Source: Thermomicrobiales bacterium
Lineage (GTDB): Bacteria; Chloroflexota; Chloroflexia; Thermomicrobiales; UBA6265
Length of the DNA stretch: 64,000 bases
Assembly: GCA_023957115.1 (NCBI GenBank)
Contig: JAMLHN010000006.1
Location: 62,001-126,000 of the forward strand
Direction: 5' to 3'
Part shown: one piece after another, positions 8,406 through 18,978 of the stretch
Numbering within the stretch: the first letter of the stretch is position 1
How the letters are laid out: every line of letters begins with the position of its first letter
Position numbers and translations under genes: made by a program
The notes under the pieces: model-generated
Databases searched by the model: none
The model's input: only the letters and a program-made list of their open reading frames with translations
What the model was told of the DNA's origin: nothing

Positions 8406-10427
8406 TCAGGCGTGTTTGGCGCGTCTCGGTTGCGTCAACGACAGGCCGGCTCCAGCCGCCAGAGCCGCAAATCCAAGCAGGGCCAGGAGCGAGAGTTCAC
8501 CCAGACCACGCGTTCCTTCACCAGTCGATGGAAGCGTTGAGACGCTCGCAAGCGGATTGGCCACCAAATTCCGCGTGTGATACCCGGGGTTCCCCAACGA
8601 CGAACCAGTGTAGTTGCCGATCCCGCCGGCGACGGATCCACCGCCATTATTACCGATCGAACCGCCACCATTCGAGGCTCCGCCACCACCGCCGATAGAA
8701 CCGGGATTCGGCGCAGGCTCGACCGGCGCCTCCGGCATCGTCGCGGGCTCATCGCATCCGAACGCGGCGATCTCGACGACATCTCCGGCCGCAATGGTGA
8801 ACCCGTTCCGGGCATCCGAACCATTGGCGAAGAGCGCGCACCCGCTGGCGGACGAAAGCCGATAGGTCCCAGGCACCAGATGCGTGAAGTTGAGCGAGCC
8901 ATTCCCGCCCGTCGAAGCCGTAGAAATCACGTTGCCATCGCCATCGAGCAGCGATACCACGATTCCTGCACCGGAGCGAGCGCACCCGGTTGTCCAGTTA
9001 CCCCAATTCGAGGGATTGACCGACCCACTGACCGCCGACCCGCACCAGAACAGACTGGCCGAAACCGAGCCCGTCAGAATCGTGCTATTGATCGTTGCCG
9101 TCACGGAGCTACCTTCGGCGACCGTAACGTCCGCCGAAGCTCCAGTTGGGCCGTCGGTAACGACATAGTCACCGGCGGCGACATCGACCGATGTGCTGCC
9201 ATCCTCTCCAAGATCGATGGCCAGCGGGGCCGATTCCCCCCCCAGTGAGGAAACATTCACCGTCTGGTTGCTCGGTACACACGATTCGTTGTTCGGGCCC
9301 CCGTCGATCGTGATGAAGGTGCCTTCGTCCCCTTCGGCACAGTCATAGCGCTGGATCGTGAGCGTGCCCTTCGGACCAGGCACGTAATCGACCGCGAGCA
9401 CGATCGTCGTGGACCCACTGCGCACTTCGAGTGCCGTGGATGCGTTGTCATTGGCAATCGTGTACTCGCCAACCGGCAATGTTCCCGTCCAATTGCCGCC
9501 CCCATCGGTCACAACCGAATAGGTTCCGCCCGATCCGGTCACGGTGAACGCCCCACCGCCATCCGGCTCGCAACCAAGCGCCGCCGATTGCACGGCCAGC
9601 GGACCGACAACGATGAATTCAGTACGAGCCTCGCCCGATGTCGGGCACTGACCATTGGAAACCTGCAAACGACCGGCGGTCGCAACCTCGATATTCACGA
9701 GATATGCCGAAGCTCCGTCGGACGCCTGGACGGTCACCGAGCCCGATCCATCCGGGACGTAACCAGACGGAAGTGTGGATTGATCCTCCACGAACGTAAC
9801 CGTGCTGCCTTCGGGGGCATCGAATGAGACAACGCCGGATCCACCGGTCGCACCAGTGCCAAGCGATCCTTCAGCGGTCGAAGCGGTGATTCCAATGCCC
9901 GCCGCCGGCGAGCAATCGGAACTTCCGGACGGATCCCCACCGGCATAGTCGCTACTGCAGAGATAGACCACGAGCGAGACGCCAACCGACGCCGGTTCGA
10001 CGGTATCCGTTGCGGTCGGCGTTGGAGTTTCGGTCTCGGCAGGCTCAGAGGCCGTTTCGGTGGGAGACGCTTCGGAACCAGGCGTTCCGTCGCCAGTCGA
10101 GACGCCCGGATCTTCCTCGCCGCCGATTCCATCGCCGGTCGGCGTTTCCGTCACCGTGGGATCTTCGGTAGGCGATTCTTCCGGATCGGATTGTGCGCCC
10201 TCCTCCTCCGTATTGACGGGCTCCTCGCCGGAATCCCCAGTCGACGTCGTTTCCTCGCCACCAATGACGGTGGCCGGCTCGTCTCCGATCGAGATCTCGC
10301 CCTGACTTTGCGGAGTTGCGGTTGGGGAGGGCTCCTGCGCAACCACGGCTGCGGCCACTCCGGTCGACATGACCGACAAGAGCAACAACGCGGCAAGCCA
10401 GCGCAACATGGAAGAACGACGCATCAT
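8406..10427 (-). CDS. LPxTG-anchored SpaA/Cna-B-like surface protein
   Basis: About 673 residues. A Sec signal peptide (Leu-rich core then A-A-A-V-V-A-Q) is followed by a long Pro/Thr/Glu-rich stalk (about residues 30-150). Then come several beta-sandwich modules with G-x-Y-x-x-x-x-x-x-G-Y endings typical of prealbumin-like SpaA/Cna-B repeats and paired cysteines. A Gly/Asn linker precedes a sorting tail: LPSTGEG, a hydrophobic helix and a basic end (Q-P-R-R-A-K-H-A). The tail predicts covalent attachment to peptidoglycan by a sortase, none of which lies in this window. I chose the ATG at 10425-10427 (or the adjacent one at 10422); no strong ribosome site is visible. The giant Gly-rich gene is 172 bp upstream on the same strand. 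Confidence 0.85.
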   Translation of the reverse strand: MMRRSSMLRWLAALLLLSVMSTGVAAAVVAQEPSPTATPQSQGEISIGDEPATVIGGEETTSTGDSGEEPVNTEEEGAQSDPEESPTEDPTVTETPTGDGIGGEEDPGVSTGDGTPGSEASPTETASEPAETETPTPTATDTVEPASVGVSLVVYLCSSDYAGGDPSGSSDCSPAAGIGITASTAEGSLGTGATGGSGVVSFDAPEGSTVTFVEDQSTLPSGYVPDGSGSVTVQASDGASAYLVNIEVATAGRLQVSNGQCPTSGEARTEFIVVGPLAVQSAALGCEPDGGGAFTVTGSGGTYSVVTDGGGNWTGTLPVGEYTIANDNASTALEVRSGSTTIVLAVDYVPGPKGTLTIQRYDCAEGDEGTFITIDGGPNNESCVPSNQTVNVSSLGGESAPLAIDLGEDGSTSVDVAAGDYVVTDGPTGASADVTVAEGSSVTATINSTILTGSVSASLFWCGSAVSGSVNPSNWGNWTTGCARSGAGIVVSLLDGDGNVISTASTGGNGSLNFTHLVPGTYRLSSASGCALFANGSDARNGFTIAAGDVVEIAAFGCDEPATMPEAPVEPAPNPGSIGGGGGASNGGGSIGNNGGGSVAGGIGNYTGSSLGNPGYHTRNLVANPLASVSTLPSTGEGTRGLGELSLLALLGFAALAAGAGLSLTQPRRAKHA

Positions 10428-10599
10428 TTGTACGTAATCCCGACGCCCGGAGCCTGCTCCAGATTCGTCGTGCTGAACAATCCACACGCCCGGTTCATGG
10501 CGCACGATGCAGTGCGGGGGACGCGGGACCGGGTTGAGCGCATATGCAAACCCAACCGGAAATCCATCCTACCAGCGGCAGCAAAGGAGAACAACCCCG

Positions 10600-13500
10600 T
10601 CATCCGGCATTCCTCCGGCGCTGCGCGCGCACCCGAGCACGCTCCAGACGCTCCGCCTCTTCGTGCCGGCGCCGGACGAGGAATCCGAGGAACAGGAACG
10701 TCGAGCCGGCCAGAAATGCGACCGTCATCATTGCGCCAAGTTCCATACCATCCTCCGTCTGGCCACCAGTCGTCGGCAGCGCCTTGATCGATCGAATAAT
10801 GTCTTCGTTGGTCATGGTGGAGGGCGTCTTGCCTCCGCCATTATGGGTTGGCGTCGGGGTCACCGGGACAACGGGAGTTGGGGTCGGCGGGATCACCCCG
10901 GCGTCTCCGCTAACCGCATCGCCGCCATTTCCGCCGTCGCCACCTGCGCCGCCGTCACCGCCGGTCGCATCCCCGCTTACCGCGGTTCCGCCATCGCCGC
11001 CGGTCCCAGCGCCACCGGTTCCATCGGCGCCAGTCGCATCACCGCCGTCACCAGCGACATTGCCGCCGCCAGAAACATCCTGGCCGGTGACCGATTCGCC
11101 ACTGGCATGTCCACCGGCGCCGAATCCACCGGTTCCGTCGCCGGCCACCGAATTCGCCTGAGATTCAGGCGAACCCGCATCGCCACCAACGCCATCACCA
11201 CCGGTCGTACCGGCAAGGTCGATACTCGATTCGGCGTCTCCGCCAGCAACACCTTCAACGCTGACCGAGCCGCCCTGGTTTCCACCACCGGAGACATCGC
11301 CACAATCAGTGCCGCCATCGTCACCTTCGTTTCCGCCAATCATCGACGCATCGGCCGCCAGCACCGCCCCGAATCCGGTTGGCATTACCGCGCCAGAAAT
11401 CGCATCACATCCCTGCGTAAGGGTCATGACGGTCGGGCTTTCGATCCAGAATTCGGAAAGATCGGTGTCGACAGAAACCGCAGACTGCCCATCAACCGTG
11501 GTCACCACGCCGCCGCCGGATCCCTCACCGCCGGTCGCGCTTCCCCCATCGCTGGAGTCGCCACCATCTCCGTCGCCACCAGATCCAGGCCCGCCGGAAA
11601 CTGCCGCTCCCATCGTGACGCCACCGGTGGCATCGCCCGTGGCATCCCCACCGTCGCCGGCATTGCCGGTTCCGCCAGTTCCATCGGCTCCGGTTCCGTC
11701 GCCGCCGGTCGCTTCAGCATTGCCAGACGAGGCGGGTGCGCCGGTCCCACCGGTGCCACCCGATCCGCCGGTACCGCCAGTGGCGTCGCCAGATGTGGAG
11801 CTCGAGCCGTCACCACCGATGACCGTGTGCTCGCTCGAGCTGACATCGGAGTCGACACTCATCTCGACATCGGCATCTGCGCCGTCGTGACCTTCGGCGA
11901 CCCCGGAGATTGCGTCTCCGCCATCTCCCGCGGCGCCGCCGGCGCCACCGTCTCCGGCAGTCGCGGATCCACTCGTCGCGGTACCGCCATCACCGCCGGA
12001 GCCCGGGCCTCCAGTGCCCTGCCCGCCGGTGCCGGTACCGCCGGTACCACTCTGGTTGCTGCCACCGCTGACGTCGCCACCCTGCGTAGCCCCACCGGTT
12101 GCTGTACCGCCAGTGGCGTTGCCACCCAGGCCAGAACCCGCGCTCGAGCTCCCCGCATAGGCATTTCCACCGGCCGCGTTGCCGCCAGCATTGGAATCGA
12201 CCGTAGTCTCGACGGTTGCGTTTCCGGAGGTCACCGGACCGAGCGATGCGTCGCCGCCGCTGTTGTCGCCACCCGCGGTGCTTCCGCAGGAGCTCGAGCC
12301 ACCGGCTCCACCGTTGCCACCCGACGAGTTTGCGTCGCCACTGGCCTGACCACCTTCGCCGCCAACACCGCCGCTGCCACCAATCGCAGTACATCCGATC
12401 GTCGACGTGATGACCGAAACCGGTGCATCCGTTCCGAGCAGGCCCTCGATGACAGCTTGATCGTCGTCTGATAAGAGTCCGCCGTCAGCCAGGGCATCCA
12501 AGGCCTCGCCTCCGGTCATCGTTCCCGTGGTCACGATGCCGCCAATGACATTGCCCGAGGTGGCTGATCCGCCATCGATGGTTACGGAAACGTCACCCGC
12601 ATTCGCGACGCCTCCCGTGGCGCTGCCGCCATCACCAGCATCGCCACCGGCGCCGATACCACCGGTCGCGCCACCGCCGGTTGCATCCCCACCAATGGTC
12701 GAGCCGCCGGTCGTGTGTCCGACTGCCGATCCACCGTTGCCGCCAGCTCCAGTACCGCCGGCGCCATCCGCGCCGGTTCCGGAACCGCCATCAGCAGTGG
12801 CATTGCCGGTCGATACATCCGCGCCGTTGCCGCCGTTGCCGGCCGTTCCGGCCTGGCCGCCGGTTGCGTCTCCTGAGGCCGCGGACCCGCCGGTTCCACC
12901 GGTCGCAGAACCCGTCGGATCGACGCCCTGGACTTCGACATCAGATGATGCGTCACCGCCAGCGCCGCCGATCGCATCGCCGGTGACCGCGCTGCCGCCG
13001 TCGCCACCAGCCCCGCCGTCGCCACCAGCCCCGCCGGTCGCGGTTCCCGTTGTGGCCACGCCGCCGGCACCACCAGTCCCAGCTCCGCCGGTACCGGCGC
13101 CACCAGCTCCGTCACCACCAGCGCCGCCCATGTTGCCGCCGCCGGTGGTATCTCCACCGGTTGTTGCGCCGCTCGCCGCCGCGCCACCTTGCGCTCCACC
13201 GCCGACGGCACTACCTGCCGTCGAGGAACCCGCCGCCGCGCTGCCACCAGTGGCATCGCCACCGGAGCTCCCATCGACTGTTGTCGAAGCAGAAGCCGTG
13301 CCTGCGGTGACATCCCCATGGGTCGCGACACCCGCGGAATTGCCACCGCCGCTCACGTCGCCACAGCTTGCACCGCCACCGGCACCACCGTTGCCGCCGT
13401 TTGCCGTACCGCCGATGGCGCCTCCGCCCGAGCCAGCGTTTCCGCCCGCACCGCCAGTTGCCGAGCAACCGCCGGTAATCGAAATAATGTCGCCCTGAAT

Positions 13501-16500
13501 CGCGGTTCCCCCGGTGGCTGCACCACCGATTACCACTGCGGTTACGATATTGGTATCGACCGACCCGCCATTGGCATTGCCGCCGGTCGCATTTCCGCCG
13601 TTCCCAGCCTGGCCCACGGTCGCCGCGCCGCCGGTTCCGTCACCAGCGGTTGCATTGCCACCCTGGGTCGCGCCGCCGGTGGTATCTCCAATGGCCGCGC
13701 CACCGGTTCCACCCGTGCCAAGTCCGCCGGTACCATCGCCACCGGTTCCAGCCCCACCATTTGCCGAAGCGTTCCCGCTCGTCGCGGAACCACCGGTTCC
13801 GGCGTTGCCGCCGGCGGAGCCATCGGCCCCGGTCGCGTCACCAGTCGAGGCGTTTCCACCGCTGCCACCGGCCGAAACCGCATTCGCAACGGCATATCCG
13901 CCATTCGCCAAGGCATCGGCCGACGCATCTCCACCGTTGCCTCCAAAGGCATCGCCGGAAAAAGCGTTGCCGCCGGCTCCGCCGTCGCCTCCAGTGCCTC
14001 CGGATCCAGCATCGGCATCGCCCGCGGTCGCGGTTCCACCCGCCCCACCGGTTCCAACGCCACCGGTACCGGCGCCCCCAGCGCCACTGCCGCCGTCACC
14101 GCCTTGATTGTTTCCACCAGTTGTATTGCCACCCTGGGTTGCGCCGGACGTTGCGCTATCGCCCGAGCCGAGACCGCCGGTCGCGTCGCCACCCGCGGAG
14201 TCGCCCGCGGTCGCGTTCCCACCCGTCGCGCTTCCGCCGGTGCTGCCGCCAACGTTCGTTTCGCTCGATGCGCTTCCACCGGTGACATCACCGTGGACCG
14301 CGCCATCTCCATCGGAGCCGTTGTTGCCGCCAGTGGTGTCGCCGCAGCCTGCACCGCCACCGTCTCCGCCTACGCCACCATTCGCGGAGCCACTAACGGC
14401 CGCGCCACCGAAGCCACCGTCACCACCAGGGCCTCCGATTGCATCGCAGCCGTCGACGATCGAAACGACGTTACCGCCTTGCGCCAGACCGGACGTGGCA
14501 TCCCCGCCCACGACGGAAGGAACTTCGTCCTGACCCGGGCCGACCGTGGTGCTCGCGGTGCCACCCGTGGCATCGCCACCGGTCGCCGAGCCACCGGTCT
14601 GACCGTCACTGGCCGTGGCCGCACCACCGGTGCCTGTGCCACCAGTTGCCGAGCCACCAGTCGTCAGTCCACCATATGTCGCGCCAATGGCGTCGCCGCC
14701 ATTCCCGCCGATTCCCGAGCCACCCGTACCGGAGCCGCCGGTTCCAACGCCACCGCCGGCGGACCCGGAACCCGCGGCGGCATTGCCACCATCCGCTCCC
14801 GTCCCGCCAACGCCGCCCGAACCCGGATTGGCATCACCGCTGAACGCATTGCCACCGTTACCGCCGGTCGCGGAGCCCGTGGCGTCTCCGCCCCAGCTAC
14901 CAATGGCACTCGCCTCGGCATCGCCACCGTTTCCGGCCATGGAGTCACCCGAGATCGCGGTTCCCGCCTGTCCACCGGCTCCGCCAGTACCGCCGTCACC
15001 GCCGTTCGCGGTGCCGCCTGTGGCGGTCCCTCCGCTTCCACCGGTTCCGGTTCCGCCAAGCCCGAGACCACCGGTGCCGGTTCCACCGTCGCCGCCCTGG
15101 TTTCCACCACCCTCGGTGTCGCCGCCGGTGGTATCGCCGCTCGCCGCGGATCCGCCCGTGGCGCCACCGCCAGCAGCATTGCCGCCGGACGACGAGCCAC
15201 CGGTCGCATTGCCACCCTGAGCATTACCGCCGGTGTTGCCTGTTACCTGAATCGTCGATGAAGCGTTGCCACCGGTAGTGTCGCCATGAACGGCATTTCC
15301 GCCATGATTGGAGACGTTGAAGGTCGATCCGCAGCTCGGCACATCGCCGCCGCTGCCGCCGTCGCCACCCGTTGCACTCCCACCATTCGCAGCAGCGCCG
15401 CCATAGCCGCCGTCTCCACCCTGGCCACCTGCTGCGTTGCAACCAGTTGTGGGATGGTACGTGCTACCACCGACCGCAACGACATTTCCATTGTTGGTTG
15501 CGCCACCCGACTGGACCCAATCTCCGGTCACATCGGTGATGCCATCCCCGCCGGTGGCCGTGCCACCCGTGGCGGATCCACCGTCACCACCATCGCCAGC
15601 CGTGGCTTCGCCGCCGGCCGCGTCGCCACCGGTCGCGTCACCGCCGGCGGTATCGCCCCCAAAGGTGCCGCCACCGGCATCGCCGCCGGACCCGCCGGTT
15701 CCGTCGCCACCGTGACCGCTGCCCGCAGTTGAATTTCCGCCGGTCGCCGACGCGTTTCCGCCGGTTGCGGTCCCGCCGTTGCCACCAGAACCGCCAGGAC
15801 CGCCCTCCGCGGTACCGATAGATCCCGCATTGGCGCTACCGCCCGTGCCGGCATCGGCCTCGGCGTCAGCTGAGCTGCCGGTCCCAATGGTCGATTCGTA
15901 TTCCGAGCTATTGCCATCGTCACCGGTGGAAATCAGGCCACCGATCGCCACGGTGCCGAGCCCAGCGTCGCCGCCGTCTCCGCCCTGACCACCGGTTCCA
16001 TCGCCGGCAACCGCGTTACCGCCGGCGCCTGCGTTCGAGCCGCCGGCCACGCCAGGGCCGCCATAGGCATTCCCGCCTTGCCCAGCGATATTCCCTCCGC
16101 CGATCGTCGTGCCACTCGTGACCGCGCCACCGACCGCCGCGCCACCGTTTGCAACTCCACCAACGGCGCTTCCCCCGGTCGAGGATCCGCCAAAGGCAGC
16201 TCCGCCGGTGGCATCGCCGCCGGTGTTCCCATCAACAGTCACAATCGAGATCGCGTTGCCGGAACGGAAGTCTCCAACAGTGGCGTTGCCACCAAGTCCA
16301 TTGCCATCGGTGGTGGTCTGATCGGATGCAGCGCCACCAACCCCGCCAGCACCGCCGCTTGCATTCGAACCGGCCGTTGCAGCCCCGCCCAATCCAGCGG
16401 AACCCGAGTTGCCGCCGACTGAAACACCGGACTGGGTCGCGCCGGTGACGCTCCCTCCCTGGCTGGCGGATCCACTTACCTGAACCGTGCCATGGGAGGA

Positions 16501-16911
16501 CTGGCCCCCGGTGACATTGCCGCTGGCGTTGCCGCCGACCCCGTCTCCGCCAATCGCGTTTCCGGCGGTGCCGGCATTGCCGCCCGTGGAGTTGCCGCCG
16601 GTTGCGTTTCCACCCGTCGTCGAGCCTCCCGTTGCGTCTCCGCCAACCGTTCCGCCGGACGACCCACCCGAATTGCCGCCAGTCGCGTCCCCGCCGGTCG
16701 CATCGGCTCCGGTGGCATCGCCCCCGGTTGCGTCGCCATCTCCGCCGGTGCCGCCACCGGAGGTTCCACCATCCTGATAGAGCTGGATTCCATTCCCTGC
16801 GGAGGGCGCGAACGAGGCAAGCGTTGGATTGACGAACGCAACCAGGCTGAGCACAAGCAAAGCGACAGCAGCCAGACGAAGTCCGGTGCCGATCCGCTTC
16901 ACGACTCCCAT
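10600..16911 (-). CDS. Giant Gly-rich macro-repeat protein with LPxTG wall anchor
   Basis: A 2103-residue secreted protein. The signal peptide (about residues 1-32, core A-A-V-A-L-L-V-L-S-L-V) leads into nearly 2000 residues built from short G-G-[ND]-A-[TS]-G-G words. At larger scale there are five macro-repeats of about 327-358 residues. Each contains one cysteine pair 34-36 residues apart (Cys 491/527, 822/856, 1149/1183, 1507/1542, 1835/1870) embedded in G-C-x-A-x-G-G and C-G-[DS]. A Pro/Thr spacer precedes the sorting tail with LPTTGG, one helix and an Arg-rich end. The composition recalls PE_PGRS, silk-like and polyglycine-II proteins; a structural role on the cell surface is inferred. 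The + strand is strongly C-rich here. Start ATG 16909-16911; AGGAAG lies upstream. Confidence 0.88.
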   Translation of the reverse strand: MGVVKRIGTGLRLAAVALLVLSLVAFVNPTLASFAPSAGNGIQLYQDGGTSGGGTGGDGDATGGDATGADATGGDATGGNSGGSSGGTVGGDATGGSTTGGNATGGNSTGGNAGTAGNAIGGDGVGGNASGNVTGGQSSHGTVQVSGSASQGGSVTGATQSGVSVGGNSGSAGLGGAATAGSNASGGAGGVGGAASDQTTTDGNGLGGNATVGDFRSGNAISIVTVDGNTGGDATGGAAFGGSSTGGSAVGGVANGGAAVGGAVTSGTTIGGGNIAGQGGNAYGGPGVAGGSNAGAGGNAVAGDGTGGQGGDGGDAGLGTVAIGGLISTGDDGNSSEYESTIGTGSSADAEADAGTGGSANAGSIGTAEGGPGGSGGNGGTATGGNASATGGNSTAGSGHGGDGTGGSGGDAGGGTFGGDTAGGDATGGDAAGGEATAGDGGDGGSATGGTATGGDGITDVTGDWVQSGGATNNGNVVAVGGSTYHPTTGCNAAGGQGGDGGYGGAAANGGSATGGDGGSGGDVPSCGSTFNVSNHGGNAVHGDTTGGNASSTIQVTGNTGGNAQGGNATGGSSSGGNAAGGGATGGSAASGDTTGGDTEGGGNQGGDGGTGTGGLGLGGTGTGGSGGTATGGTANGGDGGTGGAGGQAGTAISGDSMAGNGGDAEASAIGSWGGDATGSATGGNGGNAFSGDANPGSGGVGGTGADGGNAAAGSGSAGGGVGTGGSGTGGSGIGGNGGDAIGATYGGLTTGGSATGGTGTGGAATASDGQTGGSATGGDATGGTASTTVGPGQDEVPSVVGGDATSGLAQGGNVVSIVDGCDAIGGPGGDGGFGGAAVSGSANGGVGGDGGGAGCGDTTGGNNGSDGDGAVHGDVTGGSASSETNVGGSTGGSATGGNATAGDSAGGDATGGLGSGDSATSGATQGGNTTGGNNQGGDGGSGAGGAGTGGVGTGGAGGTATAGDADAGSGGTGGDGGAGGNAFSGDAFGGNGGDASADALANGGYAVANAVSAGGSGGNASTGDATGADGSAGGNAGTGGSATSGNASANGGAGTGGDGTGGLGTGGTGGAAIGDTTGGATQGGNATAGDGTGGAATVGQAGNGGNATGGNANGGSVDTNIVTAVVIGGAATGGTAIQGDIISITGGCSATGGAGGNAGSGGGAIGGTANGGNGGAGGGASCGDVSGGGNSAGVATHGDVTAGTASASTTVDGSSGGDATGGSAAAGSSTAGSAVGGGAQGGAAASGATTGGDTTGGGNMGGAGGDGAGGAGTGGAGTGGAGGVATTGTATGGAGGDGGAGGDGGSAVTGDAIGGAGGDASSDVEVQGVDPTGSATGGTGGSAASGDATGGQAGTAGNGGNGADVSTGNATADGGSGTGADGAGGTGAGGNGGSAVGHTTGGSTIGGDATGGGATGGIGAGGDAGDGGSATGGVANAGDVSVTIDGGSATSGNVIGGIVTTGTMTGGEALDALADGGLLSDDDQAVIEGLLGTDAPVSVITSTIGCTAIGGSGGVGGEGGQASGDANSSGGNGGAGGSSSCGSTAGGDNSGGDASLGPVTSGNATVETTVDSNAGGNAAGGNAYAGSSSAGSGLGGNATGGTATGGATQGGDVSGGSNQSGTGGTGTGGQGTGGPGSGGDGGTATSGSATAGDGGAGGAAGDGGDAISGVAEGHDGADADVEMSVDSDVSSSEHTVIGGDGSSSTSGDATGGTGGSGGTGGTGAPASSGNAEATGGDGTGADGTGGTGNAGDGGDATGDATGGVTMGAAVSGGPGSGGDGDGGDSSDGGSATGGEGSGGGVVTTVDGQSAVSVDTDLSEFWIESPTVMTLTQGCDAISGAVMPTGFGAVLAADASMIGGNEGDDGGTDCGDVSGGGNQGGSVSVEGVAGGDAESSIDLAGTTGGDGVGGDAGSPESQANSVAGDGTGGFGAGGHASGESVTGQDVSGGGNVAGDGGDATGADGTGGAGTGGDGGTAVSGDATGGDGGAGGDGGNGGDAVSGDAGVIPPTPTPVVPVTPTPTHNGGGKTPSTMTNEDIIRSIKALPTTGGQTEDGMELGAMMTVAFLAGSTFLFLGFLVRRRHEEAERLERARVRAQRRRNAG

Positions 16912-17552
16912 CTGATGGAGTCTTCCTGGGCTACGCATCGGGAGCCTTCACCAAGATGTGCTCCAACCTTCCCTGCGAATGCGGAGCCAGTGCCGGCTCC
17001 CATTCACACCACATGGCGCCGCAAGAACACAACGAGCCGACGGGCGCATTCGCACCCTTCGGCTCAGTCCTACTCCCGCCTTCCCGCACCGTCGATCATC
17101 AATCGTTCTTTCGGCCGTACGACCCATGTCCCCGGTTGCGTCCAGGTCGTCCAAACCGAACCCTTTCATTCTCCCGCACAAGGAGAATGATGTTTGAAAG
17201 AGCGTCCGCACGTCAGACGCGCGCCGGCAACGAATCGAGGGGCGTAGATTGCATTTCGAACGCTCGATCGTGCCGGATCTCTCTATCGCATCTTATCGGC
17301 CCAGTCCGGGTATTGCAACAGCCACTACCAGGACAAGCGAGCAAGTAGACGCAATTTTAGCGAACGCTGCTGCGGATTGACCGCAATGTAGAACCAATCC
17401 ACTGCCGCCAGGCAAGCGTTCCTCTCGGATAGAGTAGTGTTTTCGTTCGTCTCTCGGTGTCGATGAGCGTCGACACCGGCCGACGCTCGCACCGGTCCAG
17501 ATGAACATCGAGGATTTTGTCCCGGTTCATCTCACTCTGGAGGTCACTCACT
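16912..17552. other. Non-coding divergent control region with hairpins
   Basis: Six hundred bases between divergent surface-protein genes without a credible gene. It holds short inverted repeats: GGAGCC/GGCTCC at 16984-17001, CATTCTCC/GGAGAATG at 17167-17189, and GGTGTCGA/TCGACACC at 17456-17477 in the leader of the cupin gene. A riboswitch was considered but no known core motif is recognisable. Confidence 0.5.
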
Positions 17553-18830
17553 ATGCCACTCCGGCTCCTGGGCCGACTCGCCCTGGTCATACCATTGCTT
17601 GCCATCACACTGACCGGTGCGATTCTGCCCGCCGCCGCTCAGGACGACGGCGAATCAGGAGTACTGATCGACGTCACGCTCGATGCCGGCGACTATCCCG
17701 TCGCCCCGGCATTCGTTCGGCTCTTGCGCATCACACTCGAGCCCAACGCCAGCAGCCCGCTGCACACGCACCCTGGACCCGAGATCGCGCTGGTCGAGCG
17801 TGGAACGCTGACCGTTCAGGTCAATGGTCCGGCCGAGCTCGATGTCGCAGATCAGGACCCTGGCGACGGAACGCCCGCATCCGGACAGCTCGCTCCAGCC
17901 GGCTCCGAGTTCGAGATGACCGCGGGCGATCAGCTTGCCTACCTGCCACAAACACCGATGACCTTCCGGAACGCTGGGTCCGAACCCGTTTCGATTCTGA
18001 GTGTGGTCCTTCTTCCGGCCGGACATCAGCACCCCCCCGGCATTACGTATCTCAATGGGCAACCGGCAACCGATGCCTTCGACGGCGTGACTCCCCAGAT
18101 CCTCGGTGACGGCGTTGCATCCGCCATGCCGGCAAACGGTATCCGGATCGTCGTCGACGAGCTCAGCCTCGATCAGGGCGCGCCAATTCCCGCGTCATCC
18201 AGTCAGACGCTGCTCTCCCTCCAGCAAGGTGGGCTCGACTTCACCGTCATTGGGGGCAAGGCGCAAGTCTCCCGAGGAGCGACGCCCGGTCCGCAGTCGG
18301 ACACGCCTCCAGGCACCGAAAACAATCTGGCCGTGAACGATGCACTCTTCTTCCCACTCGGGAATAAGGAAGCCGCACGACCCGAGACCGATGCGCCGAT
18401 TTCATTTCTGCGCATGACAATTTCTCCGGCCAGCCCGCAATCTGAGCCAACGCCGACCGGTGAAGGTCAGGCAGAGCTTCATGTAACCGGAACCGAAATC
18501 ACCCCGACTCCAGCGCCGGGCACCGGGACGCCGGTTTCCGCGGCAACGAGCACGCCGGAAGCGCAGGCGTCACCGACGGCCACCCCACCAACTGGGCCAC
18601 AGGAAGGCGACAGCATTGTGGTGAACTCCGAAGGCGTCAACCTGCGCGCATGCGGAAGCACCGACTGCGAGATCGTGACCCAGCTCTATTTTGGGCAGAC
18701 CGTAACGATCCTGGGGCAATCCGAAGATGACGGCGAATACATCTGGTGGCCAGTGTCAGTCGATGACGACCCGTCGATCACCGGATACGTGGTACAGGAC
18801 TTCCTCGATTTGCCGGAATCGGGCGAGTAG
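17553..18830 (+). CDS. Secreted cupin protein with C-terminal SH3b domain
   Basis: A 425-residue exported protein. The ATG at 17553 follows GGAGG at good spacing and begins a Sec signal peptide ending in P-A-A-A-Q. A first cupin barrel (about residues 35-150) contains P-L-H-T-H-P-G-P-E, a likely metal site of two His and a Glu. A second barrel-like segment follows (about 180-290). A Thr/Pro linker leads to a bacterial SH3 domain (about 350-420) with V-N-L-R-A-C-G and a Cys pair. SH3b domains often bind cell-wall peptides, so attachment to the wall is likely. The ligand is unknown. Confidence 0.8.
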   Translation: MPLRLLGRLALVIPLLAITLTGAILPAAAQDDGESGVLIDVTLDAGDYPVAPAFVRLLRITLEPNASSPLHTHPGPEIALVERGTLTVQVNGPAELDVADQDPGDGTPASGQLAPAGSEFEMTAGDQLAYLPQTPMTFRNAGSEPVSILSVVLLPAGHQHPPGITYLNGQPATDAFDGVTPQILGDGVASAMPANGIRIVVDELSLDQGAPIPASSSQTLLSLQQGGLDFTVIGGKAQVSRGATPGPQSDTPPGTENNLAVNDALFFPLGNKEAARPETDAPISFLRMTISPASPQSEPTPTGEGQAELHVTGTEITPTPAPGTGTPVSAATSTPEAQASPTATPPTGPQEGDSIVVNSEGVNLRACGSTDCEIVTQLYFGQTVTILGQSEDDGEYIWWPVSVDDDPSITGYVVQDFLDLPESGE

Positions 18831-18978
18831 ATTCGCCGCGTCGAGGTAACTGGCGCGCCGGTTGCCTCGATACGCGAGTCTGGTAGCATCCGGCGTGCCG
18901 CGCTCGGCGGTTCGTGTAAATCCCGCGTCTTGCTTTTGCGGGTGAACGCAAGTCACCCATTCTCCGAGGTTGAACACG

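Noticed and set aside
10507-15261. Long open frames on the + strand opposite the giant Gly-rich gene (for example 10507-12471 and 13189-15261)
   Set aside because: GC-rich glycine repeats leave all frames open. These frames have Arg/Ala/Ser-rich translations, no signal peptide or domain, and mirror the repeat period of the real gene.
10600-16911. Regular DNA repeats that could suggest a CRISPR array or satellite
   Set aside because: The period is 3-based and codes for one continuous protein with signal peptide and anchor; there is no constant repeat with unique spacers.
16912-17552. Riboswitch (c-di-GMP or c-di-AMP type) upstream of the surface genes
   Set aside because: Hairpins are present but none of the conserved core motifs I know is recognisable.
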